Shown: positions 1 to 5,629 of the stretch, piece by piece
Position numbering within the stretch: position 1 is the stretch's first letter
Layout of the letters: every line of letters begins with the position of its first letter
Source of the DNA: Gammaproteobacteria bacterium
GTDB lineage: Bacteria > Pseudomonadota > Gammaproteobacteria > DSM-16500
DNA length: 8,101 nt
Reading direction: 5' to 3'
NCBI GenBank assembly: GCA_004322325.1
Contig: SCTP01000231.1
Span: 1 to 8,101 of the forward strand
Notes under the pieces: model-generated
Databases searched by the model: none
Seen by the model: the letters and a program-made list of their open reading frames with translations, nothing else
What the model was told of the DNA's origin: nothing
Translations under genes and position numbers: made by a program

Positions 1-279
1 TTGAGTGCTAAAAATTATCGTGGAGAGGAACTTCAAAAAAGAGGCGTACCATTTCAAGTCTATCCAAGAGCTGAGGTGCTAGATCAAGCATTTAGTCTTG
101 CCAAAGAGTTGATAAAAAAACCGAGAAATTCTTTAATTACGCTAAAGAATCATCTAGTACAAACAATACGAGATGAACTACCGAGCATCATTGAAGCTGA
201 AGAAAGAATGCATAGGCAAACGATTCATCAGCCTGAAGTGATCGAAAGAATAGAATTACTTTTCCAAGGAAATATATGA
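1..279 (+). CDS. PksI-like enoyl-CoA hydratase/isomerase, C-terminal part (beta-branching cassette of a trans-AT PKS)
   Basis: The frame is open from the first base, so the gene starts upstream; the TTG at position 1 is only the window edge. The 92 visible residues are the C-terminal helical part of a crotonase-fold protein. A segment reading NYRGEELQKRGVPF, then a PRAEVLDQA stretch, then a KPRNSLITLKNHL stretch match my recollection of PksI/BaeI-type ECH2 proteins. In that family the protein decarboxylates the glutaconyl-ACP intermediate during installation of a beta-methyl branch on a carrier-protein-bound polyketide, in the cytoplasm. The catalytic residues lie in the missing N-terminal part, so activity cannot be judged. 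The TGA stop overlaps the ATG of the next gene (ATGA), implying translational coupling and one polyketide operon running in from the left. An ordinary fatty-acid enoyl-CoA hydratase is the alternative, but the neighbouring acyltransferase argues for the PKS role. Confidence 0.78.
   Translation: MSAKNYRGEELQKRGVPFQVYPRAEVLDQAFSLAKELIKKPRNSLITLKNHLVQTIRDELPSIIEAEERMHRQTIHQPEVIERIELLFQGNI
266..270 (+). promoter_or_regulatory. Ribosome binding site of the acyltransferase gene
   Basis: AAGGA lies 5 bases before the ATG at 276, inside the last codons of the upstream gene. Together with the ATGA stop/start overlap it fixes the start codon and supports coupled translation. Confidence 0.7.
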
Positions 280-1229
280 AGCCCATTGTATTTATGGTTT
301 CTGGTCAGGGTTCTCAGTATTACCAAATGGGATTAGATTTTTATTCTGAGAATGAATTTTTTTACAAAAGTATTCATTCACTTAATGATGTGGCGAAAGA
401 AAAATTTGGTACTTCTGTGATTGATATAATGTATGATCATAAGAAGCACATGTCCGAAGCTTTTGAAGATCCAGTTATATCGAGTCTGGGGATCTATTTA
501 ATAGAATATGCGCTAGCCTCTACCTTGATACATTGCGGTATTAAACCAGCTAAAATAATCGGTTCAAGTATGGGGATGTTTGTTTCTAGCGTGCTTGCTC
601 AATGTCTAGATAAATATCAAGGATTAGAAGCAATTTATCATCTCATGACGCTTATAAAAGAGCGCGGTGAACACGGCTGTATGATCATGGTGCTTGCAGA
701 TCCAAGCCTGTATCACGGTAGTGAAATATTAAGAGACAATGCTGTTTTGGCGGCAATGGACAAAGCATTTGGTTTTGTTCTCTCTATGCACTTAACTAAT
801 TTAGACTGTGTAGAAAATTATTTAGATAAGATAGAGGTAAGTTTTCATCGCTTACCCGTTTCGAGAGCCTATCACTCTCATTGGATGGATATTATTAAAG
901 ATGAGTTTTTAAATATGAACTTGCATTTTTCCTCTACGGAACCATCGACTTCATTAATATGCTGCGCTAAAACAGATGAATTAAAAACTGTTGGAACACT
1001 GGATCTTTGGAATGCTGTCAGAAGTCCATTATTATTCTCTGATACGATTGCTAAAATCGAAGAGAAAATGGCAAGTTGTTATATTGATATTGGACCATCT
1101 GGGATGATGGCAACTGGGTTAAAATATATTTTACCTCAGCATTCCCAATCAGAAATTTATACAATTCTTAGTCCCCACAAGCAGGCATCTAAAAATTTTG
1201 AACGGATTAAAGCCCTAATTAGAAATTAA
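276..1229 (+). CDS. Free-standing trans-acting acyltransferase / acyl hydrolase (PksD/PedC type)
   Basis: This is a complete 317-residue protein of the FabD/acyltransferase fold, close to the usual length of discrete trans-AT enzymes. Residues 9-19 read SGQGSQYYQMG, the N-terminal GQGSQ motif that lines the active site. The nucleophile elbow is G96-S97-S98-M99-G100, so S98 is the likely catalytic serine; the usual GHSxG histidine is replaced by S97. H200 in the AYHSHWMD stretch (199-205) is the likely catalytic histidine. R130-G131 resembles the carboxylate-binding Arg-Gly, but the Met-Gln stretch that normally follows is altered. In trans-AT systems these proteins either load malonyl units onto carrier proteins or, as PedC does, hydrolyse stalled acyl chains. 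The overall look (YYQMG, GSSMG) leans to the hydrolase/PksD group; this is inference. It overlaps the ECH2 gene by 4 bases and ends the operon. Confidence 0.85.
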   Translation: MKPIVFMVSGQGSQYYQMGLDFYSENEFFYKSIHSLNDVAKEKFGTSVIDIMYDHKKHMSEAFEDPVISSLGIYLIEYALASTLIHCGIKPAKIIGSSMGMFVSSVLAQCLDKYQGLEAIYHLMTLIKERGEHGCMIMVLADPSLYHGSEILRDNAVLAAMDKAFGFVLSMHLTNLDCVENYLDKIEVSFHRLPVSRAYHSHWMDIIKDEFLNMNLHFSSTEPSTSLICCAKTDELKTVGTLDLWNAVRSPLLFSDTIAKIEEKMASCYIDIGPSGMMATGLKYILPQHSQSEIYTILSPHKQASKNFERIKALIRN

Positions 1230-1247
1230 TTTCCAAAATTAGGGCTT
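1210..1247. terminator. Bidirectional stem-loop between convergent genes
   Basis: A perfect 11-bp inverted repeat pairs 1210-1220 (AAGCCCTAATT) with 1237-1247. Its loop contains a further palindrome, GAAATTAATTTC at 1222-1233, so the hairpin can stack into a longer structure. It covers the last codons and stop of the acyltransferase gene and ends 6 bases from the stop of the convergent membrane-protein gene. Neither strand has a clean T-run directly after the stem, so it is either a weak intrinsic terminator or a transcript-end stabiliser serving both genes. Confidence 0.55.
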
Positions 1248-1253
1248 AACAGA

Positions 1254-1646
1254 CTAATTAGCAAGACGATAAGCTTTCCATTTGCTATAAGTAAAGTAGA
1301 CTGCGACAAATAATATAAATTCTATCATCATCGCTGCAAATAGGGGATTGCTAGGCATACCAACTAATAGAATAGATAATAATCTTGCAAGTCCGCTTAA
1401 AAAGATTACTAACGCAATGGGTGGAATAAAGTAATAACGAGAATCGATATTTCTTGCCACCCAAAAGCAAAATCCGCCAAAGGTAAGCCAGAATACGGAG
1501 ATACATCGTAATTCATTATCGATTGCTGGTACAACATCGGGCGTAGCTCCCGGTATCGCTGCGGCACCACCAATTAATCCATTCATTCCTGTAAGAAGAG
1601 ATATTACAAATATTAAATAAAGTAAATATTTAAGCGTCAGTTTCAT
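1254..1646 (-). CDS. DUF4345-like small four-helix membrane protein
   Basis: The start is taken at the ATG at 1646 (130 residues). A GTG at 1658 would add four residues, but the ATG has a GTGAG 7 bases upstream while the GTG has no visible Shine-Dalgarno. Four hydrophobic segments sit at about residues 5-27, 46-64, 70-92 and 100-120, with short polar loops and a basic C-terminus (KWKAYRLAN). The length, the third-helix stretch with GLARLLSILLVGMPS, and the four-helix plan fit the DUF4345 family, whose function is unknown. It lies on the same strand as the signalling operon, about 120 bp downstream, but a hairpin and a possible promoter separate them, so it may be an independent unit. It converges on the polyketide genes and shares their terminator hairpin. 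No catalytic motif is visible. Confidence 0.7.
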   Translation of the reverse strand: MKLTLKYLLYLIFVISLLTGMNGLIGGAAAIPGATPDVVPAIDNELRCISVFWLTFGGFCFWVARNIDSRYYFIPPIALVIFLSGLARLLSILLVGMPSNPLFAAMMIEFILFVAVYFTYSKWKAYRLAN

Positions 1647-1665
1647 TCCATTTCTCACTTTTCAC

Positions 1666-1681
1666 GTTAAAAATTTTTAAC
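1666..1681. repeat. Perfect 16-bp palindrome before the DUF4345-like gene
   Basis: GTTAAAAATTTTTAAC is its own reverse complement. It lies 20 bases before the chosen ATG on the - strand. It could be an operator or simply an A/T-rich symmetrical stretch; the G/C ends make it slightly more than a plain A-T run. Confidence 0.4.
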
Positions 1682-1685
1682 CATT

Positions 1686-1717
1686 AGAGAAAAGATTATT
1701 CCAATAACCTTTTCTCT
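1686..1717 (-). terminator. Stem-loop after the response-regulator gene
   Basis: A perfect 9-bp arm pair (AGAGAAAAG at 1686-1694 with CTTTTCTCT at 1709-1717) is followed, past one A/C mismatch, by a 4-bp inner stem TTAT/ATAA closing a TCCA loop. It starts 48 bases after the response-regulator stop, the right place to end the signalling operon. On the - strand the stem is followed by AATGG and then an A/T-rich stretch, not a direct T-run, so termination efficiency is uncertain. Alternatively it is a 5' leader hairpin of the DUF4345-like transcript. Confidence 0.5.
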
Positions 1718-1722
1718 GGCGT

Positions 1723-1751
1723 ATTTTAAATGTTATCTAATGGGAATGCAA
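1723..1751 (-). promoter_or_regulatory. Candidate sigma-70 promoter for the DUF4345-like gene
   Basis: Reading the - strand, TTGCAT (1746-1751) is followed after exactly 17 bases by TAAAAT (1723-1728). The -10 matches consensus at 5 of 6 positions, the -35 only at 3 of 6. Transcription would begin near 1716, at the outer edge of the stem-loop at 1686-1717. In an A/T-rich gap such matches occur by chance, so this is weak. Confidence 0.3.
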
Positions 1752-1765
1752 ATAAAATACATAAC

Positions 1766-2779
1766 CTAAAGGTTAAGATAATTGCTATAAGAGAAAACTT
1801 TATTTTTACAAATGCCACCTATTTTATAAGCATTTTCGCCTTGTATAACCGAGTAATAGCATCCTTGGATATTTTTTATTTCATTTGCCTGATGTAAATA
1901 CGAATACCATTCTTCTGGCGGTTGCTTATAATCGTCTTCTGAAAAGAGAAACAATAATTTTTGTTTCTTGGAAAGTATCTGAATAATATCTTTTGGAGCA
2001 TCCTGCCCCACTGCTATTTGATAATCATTCTGAATTTCACGATCAGATTTAACTATAAGCCATACTAATTCGCCTTTAGCATTTAAAAGAAGAAAGCTAC
2101 CAATAGAGTCAATTAAGTAGAATTCAATGATTGAGTTATCTTTAATAAATTGCCAAAAGAAATCCATAAATTTTTTCTCTTCTAGATAAGAGAATGTACC
2201 TGCAGTAATATTTTTAATGACTGTTTCAGATAAATCAGCAAAGTAATGATTTTGCATAGCAAAAATTGCTTTATCAATCGATTCAAAGACATGAGGATCA
2301 TCTTTTAAAATAAACTGATGAATAATACCTTCGTTAAAAGCATCAATAGCAAGCTTATGATCCGTTACTCCCGTTAACATTATTTTCTTTATAGGGGAGT
2401 CAATCAATTCTCGACATAATTCAATTCCTTTCATGCCTGGCATATCATGATCAACAATAATGACTGATGGGATATTAAAACGATTTCGATCATATAGCTT
2501 ATTGTAAATATTGTTCAGATTAATGGTAACTGCATATCTACCATGCTGATCAATGTCGATATCTTCGGAGGAATCAGTCAGTGTATGAAGAAATTCTTTT
2601 GAATGAGGCGCAACATTTTGCTGATTTTGTAAAAATTGTAAAGCTTTTCGTGGATTATTAAATTCTTGATAAGAAATTCGATTGCTTAAATTGGCAATAA
2701 GGTTTTCTAATAATATTGAATCATCATCTATAATGGTGGCTATTGTAGGATAGTAGAAGCAGGGTAGTTTAGTATTCAT
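1766..2779 (-). CDS. Response regulator with enlarged receiver domain and unrecognised output domain
   Basis: This is a 337-residue cytoplasmic protein. The N-terminal receiver has the acidic pocket D18-D19-D20, the phospho-acceptor D110 in VDHDMPGM (109-116), the switch T136 (MLTGVTD) and the conserved K159 (FILKDD). The pocket and acceptor lie about 90 residues apart, against roughly 45 in CheY, because an acidic and polar insert fills about residues 52-103. Residues from about 190 to 337 form an output domain with no helix-turn-helix, GGDEF, EAL or HD-GYP motif that I can see. It contains a beta-rich stretch (FYLIDSIGSFLLLNAKGELV) that looks PAS- or sensor-like. The start is clear: GAGG lies 5 bases before the ATG. 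It is the last gene of the operon, 18 bp after the small kinase-like gene, and is the likely final phosphate acceptor. The output probably acts on a protein or small ligand (inference). Confidence 0.82.
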   Translation of the reverse strand: MNTKLPCFYYPTIATIIDDDSILLENLIANLSNRISYQEFNNPRKALQFLQNQQNVAPHSKEFLHTLTDSSEDIDIDQHGRYAVTINLNNIYNKLYDRNRFNIPSVIIVDHDMPGMKGIELCRELIDSPIKKIMLTGVTDHKLAIDAFNEGIIHQFILKDDPHVFESIDKAIFAMQNHYFADLSETVIKNITAGTFSYLEEKKFMDFFWQFIKDNSIIEFYLIDSIGSFLLLNAKGELVWLIVKSDREIQNDYQIAVGQDAPKDIIQILSKKQKLLFLFSEDDYKQPPEEWYSYLHQANEIKNIQGCYYSVIQGENAYKIGGICKNKVFSYSNYLNL

Positions 2780-2797
2780 ATTTCCTCATAAATTTTT

Positions 2798-3475
2798 TTA
2801 AACATTAAGCGGGAAAAAAAGAGTAATGGTCGATACGCTATTAGGCTCTTGGATAAAAGCAATATTCCCATTCATGCTTTTTATTGCAGCTGTTATGAAA
2901 CCAAATCCATTTCCAGGATGAGCTGGTGTTCCAAGAGTAAAAAGATCATATTCAGTGGTTAGAGGTGATATTTTTTCGATATATTTAAAAAGTAACTTAT
3001 ATGTATCCTTATTTTTTTCTAAATAAATGATTACTTCACCTTCACCTATATGATAGATAGAACGCATCGCGTTTTTGATTAAACAATAAAACACACCAAG
3101 AATAAGAGATTTTTTTCCTCTGACTAAAAAATCAATTTCTGGCGGCGCTATTTTTATTAATGATATATATTTTGTTGAAGAGAAAGGATGGTTTTTGATA
3201 GCTTGCTGTAAGCATTCCATGATTGAAAATTCTAAATTATCATTAATCCAGTTATCAGTAGGGCCAGAAAATAGCACCATCATATTAAATATAGTTAAAG
3301 TATCGTTTACTTTTTTATCAATGTCAGATATTGCTTGGTCAATATTTTTCATTTTACTTTCTGTGAAAGGCATAATACATTGTTTAATATTGCCAGAACT
3401 TGCACGAATGGCTAGTAAGTTATTTTTTAAGTCATGAGAAAATTGTGACAATAAGGAATTAAAATTTATAGACAT
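2798..3475 (-). CDS. Small soluble histidine-kinase-like protein with degraded ATP lid (possible histidine phosphotransferase)
   Basis: This is a 225-residue protein with no membrane segment and no sensor domain. The dimerisation/phosphoacceptor box SHDLKNNL places H14 almost at the N-terminus. Helical dimerisation segments follow to about residue 70. A Bergerat-type ATPase fold follows, with an N-box-like KNAMRSI (N135) and a G2-like GNGFGF at 188-193. The G1 box (DxGxG) is absent: the matching place reads LLFKYIEKISPL. Such a protein may bind ATP poorly or not at all, as in ChpT and Spo0B, which relay phosphate through a histidine without autophosphorylating. A pseudokinase-type relay between the hybrid kinase and the response regulator is therefore my preferred reading; a divergent active kinase is the alternative. 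AAGGAG precedes the ATG by a rather long 12 bases. It sits 35 bp after the hybrid kinase gene. Confidence 0.75.
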   Translation of the reverse strand: MSINFNSLLSQFSHDLKNNLLAIRASSGNIKQCIMPFTESKMKNIDQAISDIDKKVNDTLTIFNMMVLFSGPTDNWINDNLEFSIMECLQQAIKNHPFSSTKYISLIKIAPPEIDFLVRGKKSLILGVFYCLIKNAMRSIYHIGEGEVIIYLEKNKDTYKLLFKYIEKISPLTTEYDLFTLGTPAHPGNGFGFITAAIKSMNGNIAFIQEPNSVSTITLFFPLNV

Positions 3476-3510
3476 AATGACAGCGTTCTCCTTAATTAAA
3501 AGGGATATTA

Positions 3511-5568
3511 CTAAAATGGCGGAGATTTATCTACAATATCTTTTACCCAGTAAATATCTTTAAAATTCTCTTTATTATATCCCGTGGCAATGTATATATT
3601 TTGATAACCGGAATCGTATAGATCTTTGGCAGCTATTTCTCCTTTTAAATTTCCACCAAGTGATGAATCGATATAAATGAGAGTATCTTTTTTATATGAA
3701 TTGGAAACTTTTTTAAAATCGTAGAAATCGTTAAACACAGCGATTTTTTTATTAGAAAGTTCAGCTCGATTTTCCCATATCCTAGTGATTGTTTCATCAT
3801 CATCAATGAATACAAGTTCATTATTTTCTAGTATCTTAATATGGGCGTCCATTACAAGCAATTTTGGTATTATTTTAATAGATAACCGTTGACAGTTTTC
3901 TCTGATATCAATCGCTTCATAACGGCTGGTGACTAAAGTTGTTTGGCTTGTAATGCCGAGCATTTTTGCCAACGTTAAGCCGGTTTCTTTATAACCGGCA
4001 AGCTCATAATCAAGCAGATAGTTTATTTCAGGCGAGTTTTGATTACGGTTGCAGTAATTTATTAGCTCATCTGGTGAGTAAAAATGTATTAAATTAATGT
4101 TATGTAATTTTATAAATTCACCAGAGATTTTTTTGTCCCATATACTATGAATAAAGTCATCATCATCAAGCACAACAAGCGTTGAGTTACGAAAAATATT
4201 TATTTCATGAGTAAACCAGCTTGGTGGTCTTGCTTGTGGTAAGGTGATTTCAAAAGTTGTTCCTTTATTTGTTTGGCTAGTAATTGAATAATTGCCACTC
4301 CAGGTATAAATATTGCTAATAGCGTAAGACAGTCCAAGACCTGATCCTTGAATTTTACCGAAGCTGGTGCCTGCTTTCATAATCGCTGGAAGTAGGTGAT
4401 TTGGGATGCCACAGCCATTATCAATAATGCTGATTATTATATTTTCTTTTTTCTTGCCTAATTTGACGATAATTAATCCATTGTCTTTAATGGCTTCAAT
4501 GGAATTATTGATAATATTTGAAAGAGCCCTTTTAAAGCTAGGAATATCTACATTTATAAATAAAGCATTAGCATCCTGACATGTCTCTAATTCGATTTGA
4601 ATAGGTAAATTGGAAGCTTGTACTCTTTTTTCAGAAACGATGCTATCAAGCATGAGAGCGACTGGTTCGGGAGAAGGTGTTGATGTGTTGGCGATTTTAG
4701 TTTTTTCCTGCTTATATTGGGAAAGGAGGTTATTGGCAATATCATTAACCCGTTGGATGGCGCCTCTTATGGCGATACGCTTTTTTTCCGGGATGGAAAA
4801 CAAATCATCTGTTTCTACATTTAAAACTAATAAAGGTGAGCGAATGTCATGCGCTACTTGAGTTGCAATTTGCCCGAGAGCCGCTTCTCGGGAACGTTCT
4901 TCGGCACTTTTTAGTAAGGTGGTAATTTTATCTCTAATTTCTTTGATTTCACTAGGGAGGTTGGGTAAGTCGGTAGGCTCCATTTTGCTTTTTTCGTTTC
5001 TCAGTAAAAAAAGAAGATTGTCAATCGGGGTAATAAAAAGTTGTTGGGGAATCCTTTTGCTTAGTGGGTAGAGTACGATGAAAATAGTTACAAAAAATAA
5101 TAATAGCAACGCAAGCTTTGTTAAAAGATCAGAAAATAAGCCAAGGTCATAGAAAATTGATCCTTTAACAATAATAGTGCCGAGTTCTGTGCCGTCAATA
5201 TATTTGATTGGATAGGTGTAAATCCAAGAAAATGGGAAACTCCATTGAAGGTTTTTTTGGGGAGCTGTTTTTTCTTTGTTATTCCACATGAATTTAATAA
5301 TGTTAGACTTTTGGTTTAAATCGTCTATTTTTGGTTTAATGGAATCCTCATTTTTGACTAAAACTTGCCTAATTACAAAGCTTTCTAAGTTGCTGCATTG
5401 TTCTTCGAGATTTTTCTCTAATTGATGCGAGCTGCTAATAATATCGTTAATAGTAATTATTAATATTACTACCATTGCTGCGATGAAACAAAATAATATT
5501 CGATAACCGATAGCTTTTCTTATGTGGGTTGATAAGTTAATAGAGCTGCAAAAATTTTTTTTATTCAT
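3511..5568 (-). CDS. Membrane-bound hybrid sensor histidine kinase with two C-terminal receiver domains
   Basis: This is a 685-residue inner-membrane protein. Transmembrane helices lie at about 23-41 and 150-167 and bracket a periplasmic sensor of roughly 105 residues. A charged linker (about 170-225) leads to the phosphoacceptor box ending VAHDIRSPL, with H240. The catalytic domain is intact: N-box N355 (NIINNSIEAI), G1 D383-NGCG, G2 GSGLGL at 408-413. Receiver 1 runs from about 462: acidic cluster 468-471, acceptor D520 (LLDYELAG), switch T547, basic K569. Receiver 2 runs from about 584: FIDDD at 588-591, acceptor D634 (YIDSSLGG), T662 (IATGY), K681 just before the C-terminal SPPF. The 61-bp upstream gap has no convincing Shine-Dalgarno, yet the next in-frame Met is inside the first membrane helix, so this start is kept. 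It probably reads the ligand state of the upstream periplasmic binding protein. Confidence 0.9.
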   Translation of the reverse strand: MNKKNFCSSINLSTHIRKAIGYRILFCFIAAMVVILIITINDIISSSHQLEKNLEEQCSNLESFVIRQVLVKNEDSIKPKIDDLNQKSNIIKFMWNNKEKTAPQKNLQWSFPFSWIYTYPIKYIDGTELGTIIVKGSIFYDLGLFSDLLTKLALLLLFFVTIFIVLYPLSKRIPQQLFITPIDNLLFLLRNEKSKMEPTDLPNLPSEIKEIRDKITTLLKSAEERSREAALGQIATQVAHDIRSPLLVLNVETDDLFSIPEKKRIAIRGAIQRVNDIANNLLSQYKQEKTKIANTSTPSPEPVALMLDSIVSEKRVQASNLPIQIELETCQDANALFINVDIPSFKRALSNIINNSIEAIKDNGLIIVKLGKKKENIIISIIDNGCGIPNHLLPAIMKAGTSFGKIQGSGLGLSYAISNIYTWSGNYSITSQTNKGTTFEITLPQARPPSWFTHEINIFRNSTLVVLDDDDFIHSIWDKKISGEFIKLHNINLIHFYSPDELINYCNRNQNSPEINYLLDYELAGYKETGLTLAKMLGITSQTTLVTSRYEAIDIRENCQRLSIKIIPKLLVMDAHIKILENNELVFIDDDETITRIWENRAELSNKKIAVFNDFYDFKKVSNSYKKDTLIYIDSSLGGNLKGEIAAKDLYDSGYQNIYIATGYNKENFKDIYWVKDIVDKSPPF

Positions 5569-5587
5569 TTTAAATAAACTTATTTTA

Positions 5588-5617
5588 TATAAAAAGTATT
5601 AAAACGATCTTTTTATA
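5588..5617 (-). repeat. AT-rich inverted repeat between the binding-protein and hybrid-kinase genes
   Basis: A 9-bp inverted repeat (TATAAAAAG at 5588-5596, CTTTTTATA at 5609-5617) encloses a 12-base loop in the 61-bp gap. On the transcribed strand, A/T-rich sequence follows. It may act as a weak terminator or processing site that lets the binding protein be made in excess of the kinase, but the stem has only one G-C pair and may be too weak to form. Confidence 0.35.
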
Positions 5618-5629
5618 ATGGCGTACACT

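Noticed and set aside
1..279. TTG at position 1 as a true start of a 92-residue protein
   Set aside because: The peptide aligns with the C-terminal part of crotonase-family proteins, so the gene is truncated by the window edge.
1647..1658. GTG at 1658 as the start of the DUF4345-like gene
   Set aside because: There is no ribosome binding site before it, whereas the ATG at 1646 has GTGAG at good spacing and begins just ahead of the first membrane helix.
3195..3437. 80-codon open frame on the + strand
   Set aside because: It lies wholly antisense to the small kinase-like gene, whose motifs are clear, and its translation has no recognisable domain.
4610..4861. 83-codon open frame on the + strand
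   Set aside because: It is antisense to the phosphoacceptor region of the hybrid kinase; a coding shadow.
1766..5568. Assignment of the cassette to the Legionella Lqs quorum-sensing system
   Set aside because: No LqsA-like synthase is present, the hybrid kinase does not have the multi-helix LqsS/LqsT sensor, and I cannot match the regulator's output domain to LqsR.
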